Source: Candidatus Omnitrophota bacterium (GTDB taxonomy: Bacteria; Omnitrophota; Gorgyraeia; Kaelpiales; Kaelpiaceae). Taken from it: a DNA stretch of 5,446 nucleotides. Below are positions 1 to 5,446 of this stretch, piece after piece. Location: NCBI GenBank assembly GCA_028717465.1, contig JAQUNS010000058.1:1-5446 (forward strand). Direction: 5' to 3'. Position 1 is the stretch's first letter; every line of letters begins with the position of its first letter. A program made the position numbers and the translations under genes. Under the pieces are notes generated by a model. That model was not told the origin of the DNA. It saw only the letters and a program-made list of their open reading frames with translations, and did no database searches.

Positions 1-15
1 CATAAAGAGATGCCA

Positions 16-513
16 TTAATTGCCGGCTTTCGGGACTACGATGTAGTCTTTAATCTGTGGATATCTGTATTCTTTATCTATCAGCCTTTTGAGCTTCTCA
101 AGATCCCCGGCAATCCTTATCTTTGTAGTATCAGATATCCTTCTGTCATTTATCTTGGCTGTTATCTGTTCCATTTGGCTGATATAAGAATCGAGTGAAG
201 CTCTTCTATCTTCAAAAACATATTTTCTAAGATGGTTCAAGTGCTCATAAGTGTAGGCCGCACACTCTTTTTGTTTCTTGTAGTTCTGTTTTAAGGCAGA
301 AATAAGCTCATCGTGCCAGTACTGCCAGAGCATAAAATGTTTTTTGTAAAGCTCATGATAATCTGCTATATCTTTATCCTCTTCTAAGGCCAGTATTACA
401 GGCGGCTTCTCCTCCTGTTTCTTTTTGCGCACAAATTTCTTGCTTAAACCGGCACAACCTGACAACTCCAGCATTAAAAAAGCACAGCAGATATAGGCAA
501 ATATTCTTTTCAT
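16..513 (-). CDS. Small predicted lipoprotein of unknown function
   Basis: I do not recognise a named family for this 165-residue protein. The N-terminus is a clear type II signal peptide: basic MKR, a hydrophobic core over about 4-16, and the lipobox LSGC (17-20), so Cys20 should be lipidated and the protein anchored to a membrane, facing the periplasm or exterior. A basic linker (24-36, rich in Lys/Arg) leads to a region of charged, probably helical sequence. Residues 52-70 are rich in aromatic residues and His (DYHELYKKHF then MLWQYWHDEL), and 104-150 look like long helices with possible coiled-coil character. One Cys (84) lies in the mature part. The start is well supported: an AGAGAGG Shine-Dalgarno (519-525) lies five bases upstream, inside the last ligA codons, and only one base separates the ligA stop from the ATG. 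The coupling suggests co-expression with ligA but not a shared function. Confidence 0.85.
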   Translation of the reverse strand: MKRIFAYICCAFLMLELSGCAGLSKKFVRKKKQEEKPPVILALEEDKDIADYHELYKKHFMLWQYWHDELISALKQNYKKQKECAAYTYEHLNHLRKYVFEDRRASLDSYISQMEQITAKINDRRISDTTKIRIAGDLEKLKRLIDKEYRYPQIKDYIVVPKAGN

Positions 514-514
514 A

Positions 515-2539
515 TTAACCTCTCTTGTTTATCATTCTGTTAAAATCATTTTCGTTTATTATCTTAATGCCCAGTTTTTTTGCCTTATCATATTTAGAGC
601 CGGGGTTTTCACCCGACAACAAAAAATCCACCTTGGAACTCACCGCAGAGATTACTCTGCCTGAGTTTAATTTTACCGCATCTTGTATTTCTTTTCTGCT
701 GTAATTTTTTAAAGTTCCTGTTATTACAAAAATCCTGCCTGAAAGATAGCTTGATGTTAAAGATTTTTTTTGAAAAATATTAACCCCGGCATCTTTAAGT
801 TTTTGGATTGCTTTTCTGTTGGATGCGATGCTGAAAAATTCAACAATACTGCCTGCTATTATAGGCCCTATACCCTCGACATCTGAAAGACTGCTAAGGC
901 CCGATTCGATAAGCTCCTCTAATGAGTTAAACCTATCAGCTAATATTTCGGCAACATGCACCCCGACATGCCTTATACCTAAAGCGTAAATCAGCCTTGC
1001 TAAGGGCCTCTCTTTACCGGCTTGAATAGAAGAGAGCACATTTTGAGCCGACTTATCACCCATCCTCTCTAAAGAAGAGAGGTCCTCATGCTTTAAATAA
1101 TATATATCGGCATAATCTCTTATGACCTTTTTTTCCAGAAGCTGGCCTATCAGGGCATCGCCTAAGCCTTCGATATCCATAGCATCGCGCGATACAAATA
1201 GTTTGATAGAATTTTTAATCTGGGCAGGACAGAACTTGTTCAGGCAGCGGAGGGCGACTTCCTCTGGGAGGCGCTTAACTTTACCTTTGCAAACAGGGCA
1301 GCTCTTAGGCATACTGAAATTCTTCTCTTTACCGGTACGCATCTCTTTAAGCACGCCGACAACCTGGGGTATAATCTCGCCGGCTTTTTCGATTAAAACA
1401 TGATCATAGACTTTGACGCCGAGCCTCTCAATCTGGTCCTGGTTATGCAAACTGGCTTTTGTAACAACAGTACCGGATATATTGACAGGCTCTACTATTG
1501 CAACCGGAGTCAATGTCCCGAATCTGCCGACCTGAACTTTTATATCTTTTAAGATAGTCTGGGCTCTCTGGGAGGGGAACTTGTAGGCTATCAGCCAGCG
1601 CGGAGCTTTGGATGTTGAGCCCAGTTTGTGCTGCATTTTAAAGCTGTTTACTTTTACTACCATGCCGTCTATGTCATAGCCCAAGCTGTTTTTTTTCTGC
1701 GCCCATTTCTGGCAGCACTGAATAACCTCATCTATATTAGCACAGATGTGAAAATGAGGGTTTACTCTAAATCCCAGCTTTTGAAAATATTCTAAAGACC
1801 GGCTATGTTTATCAAGTTGCACGCCGCGATACTCTCCGATACCCCATATAAATATGTCTAAACCTCTTTGAGCAACCAAAGAAGAGTCCAGCAATTTAAG
1901 AGATCCGGCAGCAGCATTTCTGGGATTGGCAAACAGATTTTCATTCTGCTGTTCTCTGAGCTTATTTATTTGCATAAATTTGTCTTTTGGCATATAGACT
2001 TCGCCTCTTACCTCAAGCACAGATGGCACTGCTTCGGAGTTTTGGGGAATAAGCCTTAAAGGGACGCTCTTTATGGTCTTAAGATTCTGACTGACATCCT
2101 CACCCCTGTAGCCGTCTCCCCTGGTAGCGCCTGACTTTAAAACACCGTTTTCATAACGGATAGAGACGCTTACGCCGTCTATCTTCAATTCCACCACATA
2201 TTCAACATTGCTGTCTTCGATATTCTTTTTAACTCTTTTGTCAAAATCCCTCAACTCATCTTCAGAGTAGGTATTGTCCATGCTGAGCATAGCTATCTTG
2301 TGTTCAATTGTTTTAAAACCATTAAGGGGCTGGACGGTTATCCTCTGGGTAGGAGAGTCCGGAGATCTAAGTTCAGGAAATTTATCCTCTAAATCTTTAA
2401 GCTTTCTGTATAAAACATCGTAACTATGGTCTGATATTTCAGGCGCATTTTGAACATAATATTTAAAATCATGGTACCTGATCCGGTTTCTTAGATCATC
2501 CAGCTCTTTTTTTATTTTATCTATATCATTTCTGGTCAT
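515..2539 (-). CDS. ligA: NAD+-dependent DNA ligase LigA
   Basis: LigA seals nicks in double-stranded DNA during replication and repair, using NAD+ to adenylate itself. All domains are present in 674 residues, a typical length. The NAD-binding Ia domain has RYHDFKYYV (21-29) and APEISDHSYD (32-41). The adenylation domain has MLSMDN (84-89), the nucleotidyl-accepting Lys119 in ELKIDG, GATRGDGYRGED (137-148), EVRGEVYMP (176-184), NPRNAAAGSL (205-214), DGMVVKVN (291-298) and IAYKFP (317-322). An OB fold follows with VGRFGTLTPVA and SLHN. The four-Cys zinc finger uses C414, C417, C432 and C437. Helix-hairpin-helix repeats follow (for example GLGDALIGQLL and VEGIGPIIAGSI), and a C-terminal BRCT domain begins about 600 (GRIFVITGTL). 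No catalytic residue appears missing. No good Shine-Dalgarno is visible in the 12-base gap after acyP, so translation may depend on coupling. The last codons contain the ribosome-binding site of the next gene. Confidence 0.98.
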   Translation of the reverse strand: MTRNDIDKIKKELDDLRNRIRYHDFKYYVQNAPEISDHSYDVLYRKLKDLEDKFPELRSPDSPTQRITVQPLNGFKTIEHKIAMLSMDNTYSEDELRDFDKRVKKNIEDSNVEYVVELKIDGVSVSIRYENGVLKSGATRGDGYRGEDVSQNLKTIKSVPLRLIPQNSEAVPSVLEVRGEVYMPKDKFMQINKLREQQNENLFANPRNAAAGSLKLLDSSLVAQRGLDIFIWGIGEYRGVQLDKHSRSLEYFQKLGFRVNPHFHICANIDEVIQCCQKWAQKKNSLGYDIDGMVVKVNSFKMQHKLGSTSKAPRWLIAYKFPSQRAQTILKDIKVQVGRFGTLTPVAIVEPVNISGTVVTKASLHNQDQIERLGVKVYDHVLIEKAGEIIPQVVGVLKEMRTGKEKNFSMPKSCPVCKGKVKRLPEEVALRCLNKFCPAQIKNSIKLFVSRDAMDIEGLGDALIGQLLEKKVIRDYADIYYLKHEDLSSLERMGDKSAQNVLSSIQAGKERPLARLIYALGIRHVGVHVAEILADRFNSLEELIESGLSSLSDVEGIGPIIAGSIVEFFSIASNRKAIQKLKDAGVNIFQKKSLTSSYLSGRIFVITGTLKNYSRKEIQDAVKLNSGRVISAVSSKVDFLLSGENPGSKYDKAKKLGIKIINENDFNRMINKRG

Positions 2540-2551
2540 GATATACCGCGG

Positions 2552-2833
2552 CTAATAAAATTTGATAACGAAATCGTCCATCTTTCCTGCCGGAGAATCC
2601 CAGATAATATCTTCTCTTTTGATGTACCTCTTCATCAGCCCTTCTCTTATGTTGTGCAGAAACATTTTAAGCTTCTCTTCCTCAGCTTCAGCTACAACTT
2701 CGACCCTGCCGTCCTGCAGATTCTTGACCCAGCCAAAGATATTGCCCATCTCAAGAGCAATCCGCTCTGCTGTAAACCTGAAACCTACACCCTGAACCCT
2801 GCCCGAATAATAGACTCTGACCCGTTTTACCAT
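2552..2833 (-). CDS. acyP: Acylphosphatase
   Basis: This is a small cytoplasmic enzyme that hydrolyses carboxyl-phosphate bonds such as those in acetyl phosphate or 1,3-bisphosphoglycerate. At 93 residues it has the standard single alpha/beta acylphosphatase domain. The signature [10 protein letters not shown] (10-19) carries the phosphate-binding catalytic Arg19, and [16 protein letters not shown] (34-49) carries the catalytic Asn38. The C-terminus ends in FVIKFY, matching the family's final strand. A usual Gly after VVAE is Ala here (VVAEAEEE), a mild variation. The ATG at 2833 gives the expected N-terminus, although no Shine-Dalgarno sequence is apparent in front of it. The gene stands first in a probable acyP-ligA-lipoprotein operon. 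Its stop TAG lies 12 bases before ligA and in the same reading frame. Its physiological substrate is not evident. Confidence 0.95.
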   Translation of the reverse strand: MVKRVRVYYSGRVQGVGFRFTAERIALEMGNIFGWVKNLQDGRVEVVAEAEEEKLKMFLHNIREGLMKRYIKREDIIWDSPAGKMDDFVIKFY

Positions 2834-2838
2834 AACTT

Positions 2839-2844
2839 ATTATA
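2839..2844 (-). promoter_or_regulatory. Possible -10 box (TATAAT) just before acyP
   Basis: A perfect TATAAT lies on the minus strand five bases before the acyP ATG. Transcription from it would begin at or next to the start codon, giving a nearly leaderless mRNA. At 16-18 bases upstream there is only the 3' end of the tRNA (CCCCGA region), which does not resemble a -35 box, and no TG extension is present. In AT-rich spacer DNA such a hexamer can occur by chance, so this is tentative. Confidence 0.25.
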
Positions 2845-2861
2845 AATCAAACATTTAAGAA

Positions 2862-2937
2862 TCGGGGCGACTGGATTTGAACCAGCGGCCTTTCGGTCCC
2901 GAACCGAACGCTCTAAGCCAAGCTGAGCTACGCCCCG
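2862..2937 (-). tRNA. tRNA-Pro (anticodon CGG)
   Basis: A complete 76-base cloverleaf reads on the minus strand. The acceptor stem CGGGGCG (2937-2931) pairs perfectly with CGCCCCG (2869-2863). The D stem is GCTC/GAGC with a loop carrying the GG pair. The anticodon stem TTCGG/CCGAA closes the loop TTCGGGA, with anticodon CGG at 2901-2899, reading proline codon CCG. The variable loop is AGGCC. The T stem GCTGG/CCAGT contains one G-U pair around the loop TTCAAAT. The discriminator base is A (2862). The C1-G72 pair plus A73 is the identity signature of bacterial tRNA-Pro and agrees with the anticodon. The 3' CCA is not encoded, so it must be added by the CCA-adding enzyme. It sits alone between the rib genes and acyP on the same strand, with no obvious terminator before acyP. 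Confidence 0.97.
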
Positions 2938-2977
2938 GAATAAAATTAAAAACAAAATCCACCGCTAAACTGTTTTC

Positions 2978-3000
2978 AAAAAACCGCTTTTCTGCAAAGC
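2978..3000 (-). terminator. Weak intrinsic-terminator-like hairpin after ribE
   Basis: Read on the minus strand, GCTTT (3000-2996), a five-base loop and AAAGC (2990-2986) form a 5-bp stem, followed after two Gs by a run of six Ts (2983-2978). It begins 25 bases past the ribE stop and precedes the tRNA gene, where an operon end is expected. The stem is short and only moderately GC-rich, so it may be inefficient or incidental. I see no convincing promoter hexamers for the tRNA in the AT-rich remainder up to 2938. Confidence 0.35.
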
Positions 3001-3024
3001 CTTGATAATGCGCAAAACTTCACA

Positions 3025-3621
3025 TCAGCTAAAAGCTATGGATCGCATCCTATCTAGGTATTTGGCAATAATGTCAAATTCAACGTTAACCTTTGAGCCC
3101 GCCCTTAAACTGCCTAAATTTGTCCATTGTTTTGTATAAGGGATTATTGCTACCGCGAAAGAATCCCTCCTAATGTCCTGAACTGTAAGGCTGACTCCGT
3201 CCAAAGCAACGGAACCTTTGCTTACTATTAAATTTTGAAACTTTTTGGGAAGTTCAAGGTAAACTTTAAAATTATTCATGCTATTATCTATTCTCAATAC
3301 TTTTAAAACAGAGTCTATATGGCCGCTGATAATATGCCCGGACAACAGCGATGACATTTTTAAAGCGCTTTCCAAATTAACCTTATCCCGGATCCTGGAG
3401 AATTTCAACTTGGTGCTGTTAAAAGTTTCCTGCATTATATCGAATTCCAGGCAGTTTTTATCTTTGCCTGTTAAAGTAAGGCATACTCCGTCTACTGCAA
3501 TGCTGTCTCCTTTATTGGAAGAGCCTGTTATTTTAGATGAACCAACAGCAATACTATAACAGCCCTGTTTTTTGGATATACTCTTGACTGTACCGACCTC
3601 TTCTATTATCCCGCTAAACAT
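3025..3621 (-). CDS. ribE: Riboflavin synthase, alpha-type (RibE)
   Basis: This enzyme dismutates two molecules of 6,7-dimethyl-8-ribityllumazine to riboflavin and 5-amino-6-ribitylaminouracil, the last step of riboflavin synthesis. The 198 residues form the usual two repeated lumazine-binding barrels. The first barrel starts with MFSGIIEEVG and has GDSIAVDGVCLT (38-49, with C47), QETF (64-67) and GHIISGHID (95-103, with the conserved H96 and H101). The second repeats the pattern with KGSVALDGVSLTV (135-147), IIPYT (159-163) and VEFDIIAKY (180-188). The barrel duplication is visible as DGVCLT versus DGVSLT. The length is at the short end of the family but no core motif is missing. The ATG sits inside the end of ribD, and an AGGTGA Shine-Dalgarno at 3630-3635, 8 bases upstream, supports this start and translational coupling. 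The gene is called ribC in some E. coli nomenclature. Confidence 0.97.
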   Translation of the reverse strand: MFSGIIEEVGTVKSISKKQGCYSIAVGSSKITGSSNKGDSIAVDGVCLTLTGKDKNCLEFDIMQETFNSTKLKFSRIRDKVNLESALKMSSLLSGHIISGHIDSVLKVLRIDNSMNNFKVYLELPKKFQNLIVSKGSVALDGVSLTVQDIRRDSFAVAIIPYTKQWTNLGSLRAGSKVNVEFDIIAKYLDRMRSIAFS

Positions 3622-4714
3622 AACTTAAATCACCTGATATCAATACCGAGTTTTTGAATATTTTAACCTCTCTATTAATTACTTTAACAGGCTTGCTCAG
3701 CCTGAATCCTCTACCATTATACACAAGATAATCCCCGCCTAAAATCATATTAGCTGTAAAAATATAAATATAATCAGCGGCTTTAGCATCTATAAAACTG
3801 CTTATAACAGAGCCTCCGCCTTCTACCAGCAAACGGTATATGCCTTGGCTGTATAGTATTTTGAGCAGATCTTTGATGTTAAAAAAACCGCTTTTAGACG
3901 GTAAAGCGATTATCTTGACTCCTTTATTTGCAAGAGTTTTGGCCTTAGCCCGGTTAGAGCATTTTTCTGAACTAACTATTATTGTCCTGCCGGGACCTTT
4001 GAGAATACCGGAGTTTAACGATACCTTGAGCGAAGAATCCAGGACAACCTTAATTGGGTTTGATGTTTTAAGCCGGCCATATCTTACCGAAAGCAAGGGA
4101 TCATCTTTTAAAACAGTATTTATCCCGACTAGAATAGCATCTGTATTTGACCTTATCCGGCTATGTGAAAACATTCTGGCATCGTGATCTGTTATCCATT
4201 TAGACTCCCCGCCAAAATCCGCTAACCTGCCGTCCAGCGAGCAAGCAACCTTCAAAGTAACATAGGGCATTTTTTCTGTTACATTTTTTAAAAAAACTTT
4301 ATTAAGTTCGCAAGCCTGTTCTTTCATAACTCCGCACTTAACTTCTATGCCGTGCCTGCTTAAAATTTTTAAACCCCTGCCGTTATGTTTGGGATTGGGG
4401 TCTTTAACGGCAACGACGACTTTTTTGATTCCGGATCTTATTATTGCATCAACACAAGGAGGCGTCTTGCCGTAACTTGAACAAGGCTCTAAATTCACGT
4501 AAAGAATCGCACCTTTGGCGTTCCGGCCGGCATTATTTATCGCTTCGGCTTCGGCATGGGGTGAGCCTGATTTTTTGTGGTAACCCCGGGATATAATCTT
4601 ATTATTTTTAACCAAAACAGATCCTACCATAGGATTGGGCAGCGTCTTACCCTCTGCCTTGCGGGCAAGGTTAAGGCATTCTGACATAAATTTTAAATCA
4701 AGACTCTCTGGCAT
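3614..4714 (-). CDS. ribD: Bifunctional riboflavin biosynthesis protein RibD (pyrimidine deaminase / reductase)
   Basis: RibD deaminates 2,5-diamino-6-ribosylamino-4(3H)-pyrimidinone 5'-phosphate and then reduces the ribosyl side chain with NADPH, giving the 5'-phosphate of ribitylamino-uracil in the cytoplasm. The length of 366 residues is normal for the fused enzyme. The deaminase domain (about 1-145) shows LPNPMVGSVLV (25-35), the zinc His and catalytic Glu in HAEAEAI (H53, E55), and zinc cysteines C78 and C87 in LEPCSSYGKTPPC. The reductase domain (about 150-366) shows LKVACSLDGRLA (154-165), GESKWIT (169-175), DAILVGINTVLKDDP (192-206) and LLVEGGGSV (295-303). The consensus zinc loop usually reads PCSHYG; here the His is Ser80. 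The start at 4714 lies inside the preceding PHP gene and has no good Shine-Dalgarno sequence. An internal ATG at 4687 (Met10) would avoid the overlap, but the longer form matches family N-termini slightly better. The stop TAG overlaps ribE by 8 bases. Confidence 0.97.
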   Translation of the reverse strand: MPESLDLKFMSECLNLARKAEGKTLPNPMVGSVLVKNNKIISRGYHKKSGSPHAEAEAINNAGRNAKGAILYVNLEPCSSYGKTPPCVDAIIRSGIKKVVVAVKDPNPKHNGRGLKILSRHGIEVKCGVMKEQACELNKVFLKNVTEKMPYVTLKVACSLDGRLADFGGESKWITDHDARMFSHSRIRSNTDAILVGINTVLKDDPLLSVRYGRLKTSNPIKVVLDSSLKVSLNSGILKGPGRTIIVSSEKCSNRAKAKTLANKGVKIIALPSKSGFFNIKDLLKILYSQGIYRLLVEGGGSVISSFIDAKAADYIYIFTANMILGGDYLVYNGRGFRLSKPVKVINREVKIFKNSVLISGDLSYV

Positions 4715-5446
4715 CTTTGTAATCTTTTAGGCTCTGAACCAAATCGTAAGGTATTCTTTTCCTGCCCAACAGCAATTCGCCCTTGCCTTTGCCGTGACAG
4801 TCAGACCCGCCTGTTACCAAAAGCCCGTTCTCAAGAGCCATAGCAAAATATTTTTCTTCAACGGATTTAGGATGCTCAAAATGGTAAGCCTCGATGCCTT
4901 CTATGCCTTCTTTTATTAAATCAGAGACTATGGAGTCATCTCCTAAAAGATGGGGATGGGCCAAAACAGCGATCCCGCCTATTTTTTTTATAAGAGAGAC
5001 GGCATCGCCGGGCGCAAAGTAATCTTTCTTGACGTAGCAAGGCTTGCCTTCGCCTATGTATTTTACAAACGCCTCTTTAATAGAGCCGGTATAGCCTTCT
5101 CTGTGAATCTCTTTAGCTATATGAAGCCTGCCCAGGGCAGAGTTTTCATTCTCTTTCACTATCTTAACTTCATCTAAAATAACATCGTGCTCTTTCAGCC
5201 TGTCGACTATCTCCAAGAACCTTCTCTTCCTGGACTCTCTAAGCTCTGTGAGCACACCCAGAAACCAGCTGTCTTTATGATCTACAAAATAACCCAAGAC
5301 ATGAATCTCCCTGCCTTTATAGTCTACGCTCAATTCAACGCCCGGTATCATCTCAATCTCAAGCCTCTCTGCTTCTGCAGCAGCTTCTTCGATGCCGTCT
5401 ACTGAATCATGGTCGGTCACGGCGATACAGCTTAAGCCTACTTCTT
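4698..5446 (-). CDS. PHP-domain phosphoesterase, YciV/RNase AM-like (5' end outside window)
   Basis: This is a metal-dependent phosphoesterase of the PHP family. Its closest recognisable relatives are the YciV (RNase AM / nucleoside 3',5'-bisphosphate phosphatase) group, which is cytoplasmic. The frame stays open to the window edge. The GTG at 5420 is an internal Val in the conserved segment IAVTDHDSVDG, so the true start lies beyond 5446 and roughly 30 residues, including the usual N-terminal HTHTTASDG-type metal motif, are missing. Counting that Val as residue 1, visible family landmarks are TDHD (2-5), PGVE (26-29), EIHVLGY (38-44), LGRLHIA (97-102), AVLAHPH (151-157), GIEAYH (175-180) and GGSDCHG (204-210), followed by the LLLGRKRIP tail resembling E. 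coli YciV. The stop TGA overlaps the start of ribD by 17 bases, implying a shared transcript. The exact substrate cannot be read from sequence; nucleotide, RNA 5' end or sugar-phosphate substrates are all possible. Confidence 0.9.
   Translation of the reverse strand, partial: EVGLSCIAVTDHDSVDGIEEAAAEAERLEIEMIPGVELSVDYKGREIHVLGYFVDHKDSWFLGVLTELRESRKRRFLEIVDRLKEHDVILDEVKIVKENENSALGRLHIAKEIHREGYTGSIKEAFVKYIGEGKPCYVKKDYFAPGDAVSLIKKIGGIAVLAHPHLLGDDSIVSDLIKEGIEGIEAYHFEHPKSVEEKYFAMALENGLLVTGGSDCHGKGKGELLLGRKRIPYDLVQSLKDYKDARES

Noticed and set aside
2862..2937. tRNA gene as a possible integration (att) site
   Set aside because: No duplicated 3' tRNA fragment, integrase or foreign-looking gene is present; the flanks are housekeeping genes.
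2961..2988. Short direct repeat ACCGCT (2961-2966 and 2983-2988)
   Set aside because: Six bases in two copies are expected by chance, and no repeat array, insertion-sequence end or attachment-site structure accompanies them.
2965..3027. Possible TGA recoding, since the frame after the ribE TGA stays open for about 20 codons
   Set aside because: RibE is already a full two-barrel protein at the TGA, the PHP gene also ends at a TGA in a sensible place, Trp positions use TGG, and the extension has no family similarity.
3840..4187. A 115-codon plus-strand open frame inside ribD
   Set aside because: It lies fully antisense to well-conserved RibD coding sequence, its product has no recognisable motif, and it is best explained as an antisense shadow.
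4698..5420. Taking GTG at 5420 as the start of the PHP gene
   Set aside because: The eight upstream codons to the edge encode EVGLSCIA, which continues the conserved PHP strand before VTDHD, so the start is outside the window.

Overview
All recognisable genes in this window lie on the minus strand, tightly packed and reading from high to low coordinates. The DNA leans AT-rich, and the coding is clearly bacterial: an NAD+-dependent DNA ligase, a type II (lipobox) signal peptide, a bacterial-type tRNA-Pro with a C1-G72 pair, and standard stop codons (TAA, TAG and TGA are all used). Overlapping or abutting genes and the acylphosphatase-ligA-lipoprotein grouping suggest an uncultivated bacterium with a compact genome. 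The protein style reminds me of Omnitrophota-type genomes, but that is an impression and not a demonstrated placement.

Right-hand block (5446 to 3025): a PHP-domain phosphoesterase whose N-terminus lies outside the window, then ribD (bifunctional deaminase/reductase), then ribE (riboflavin synthase). The PHP gene overlaps ribD by 17 bases and ribD overlaps ribE by 8 bases, so the three are almost certainly one translationally coupled transcript. RibD performs the second and third steps of the GTP branch of riboflavin synthesis and RibE performs the last step. ribBA and ribH, which often follow these genes, are absent here.

Middle (3024 to 2834): a short intergenic stretch with a weak terminator-like hairpin after ribE, then a complete tRNA-Pro (anticodon CGG, no encoded CCA).

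Left-hand block (2833 to 16): acyP (acylphosphatase), ligA (a full-length 674-residue NAD+ DNA ligase) and an unrecognised small lipoprotein. The gaps are only 12 bases and 1 base, so this is a probable second operon. A further gene may begin at a TAATG junction at the very left edge.

This is mostly core housekeeping DNA. I see no CRISPR array, mobile element, defence system or long unexplained non-coding stretch. The points most worth following up are the possible role of the PHP protein in riboflavin synthesis, the unknown lipoprotein, and small oddities at gene junctions.
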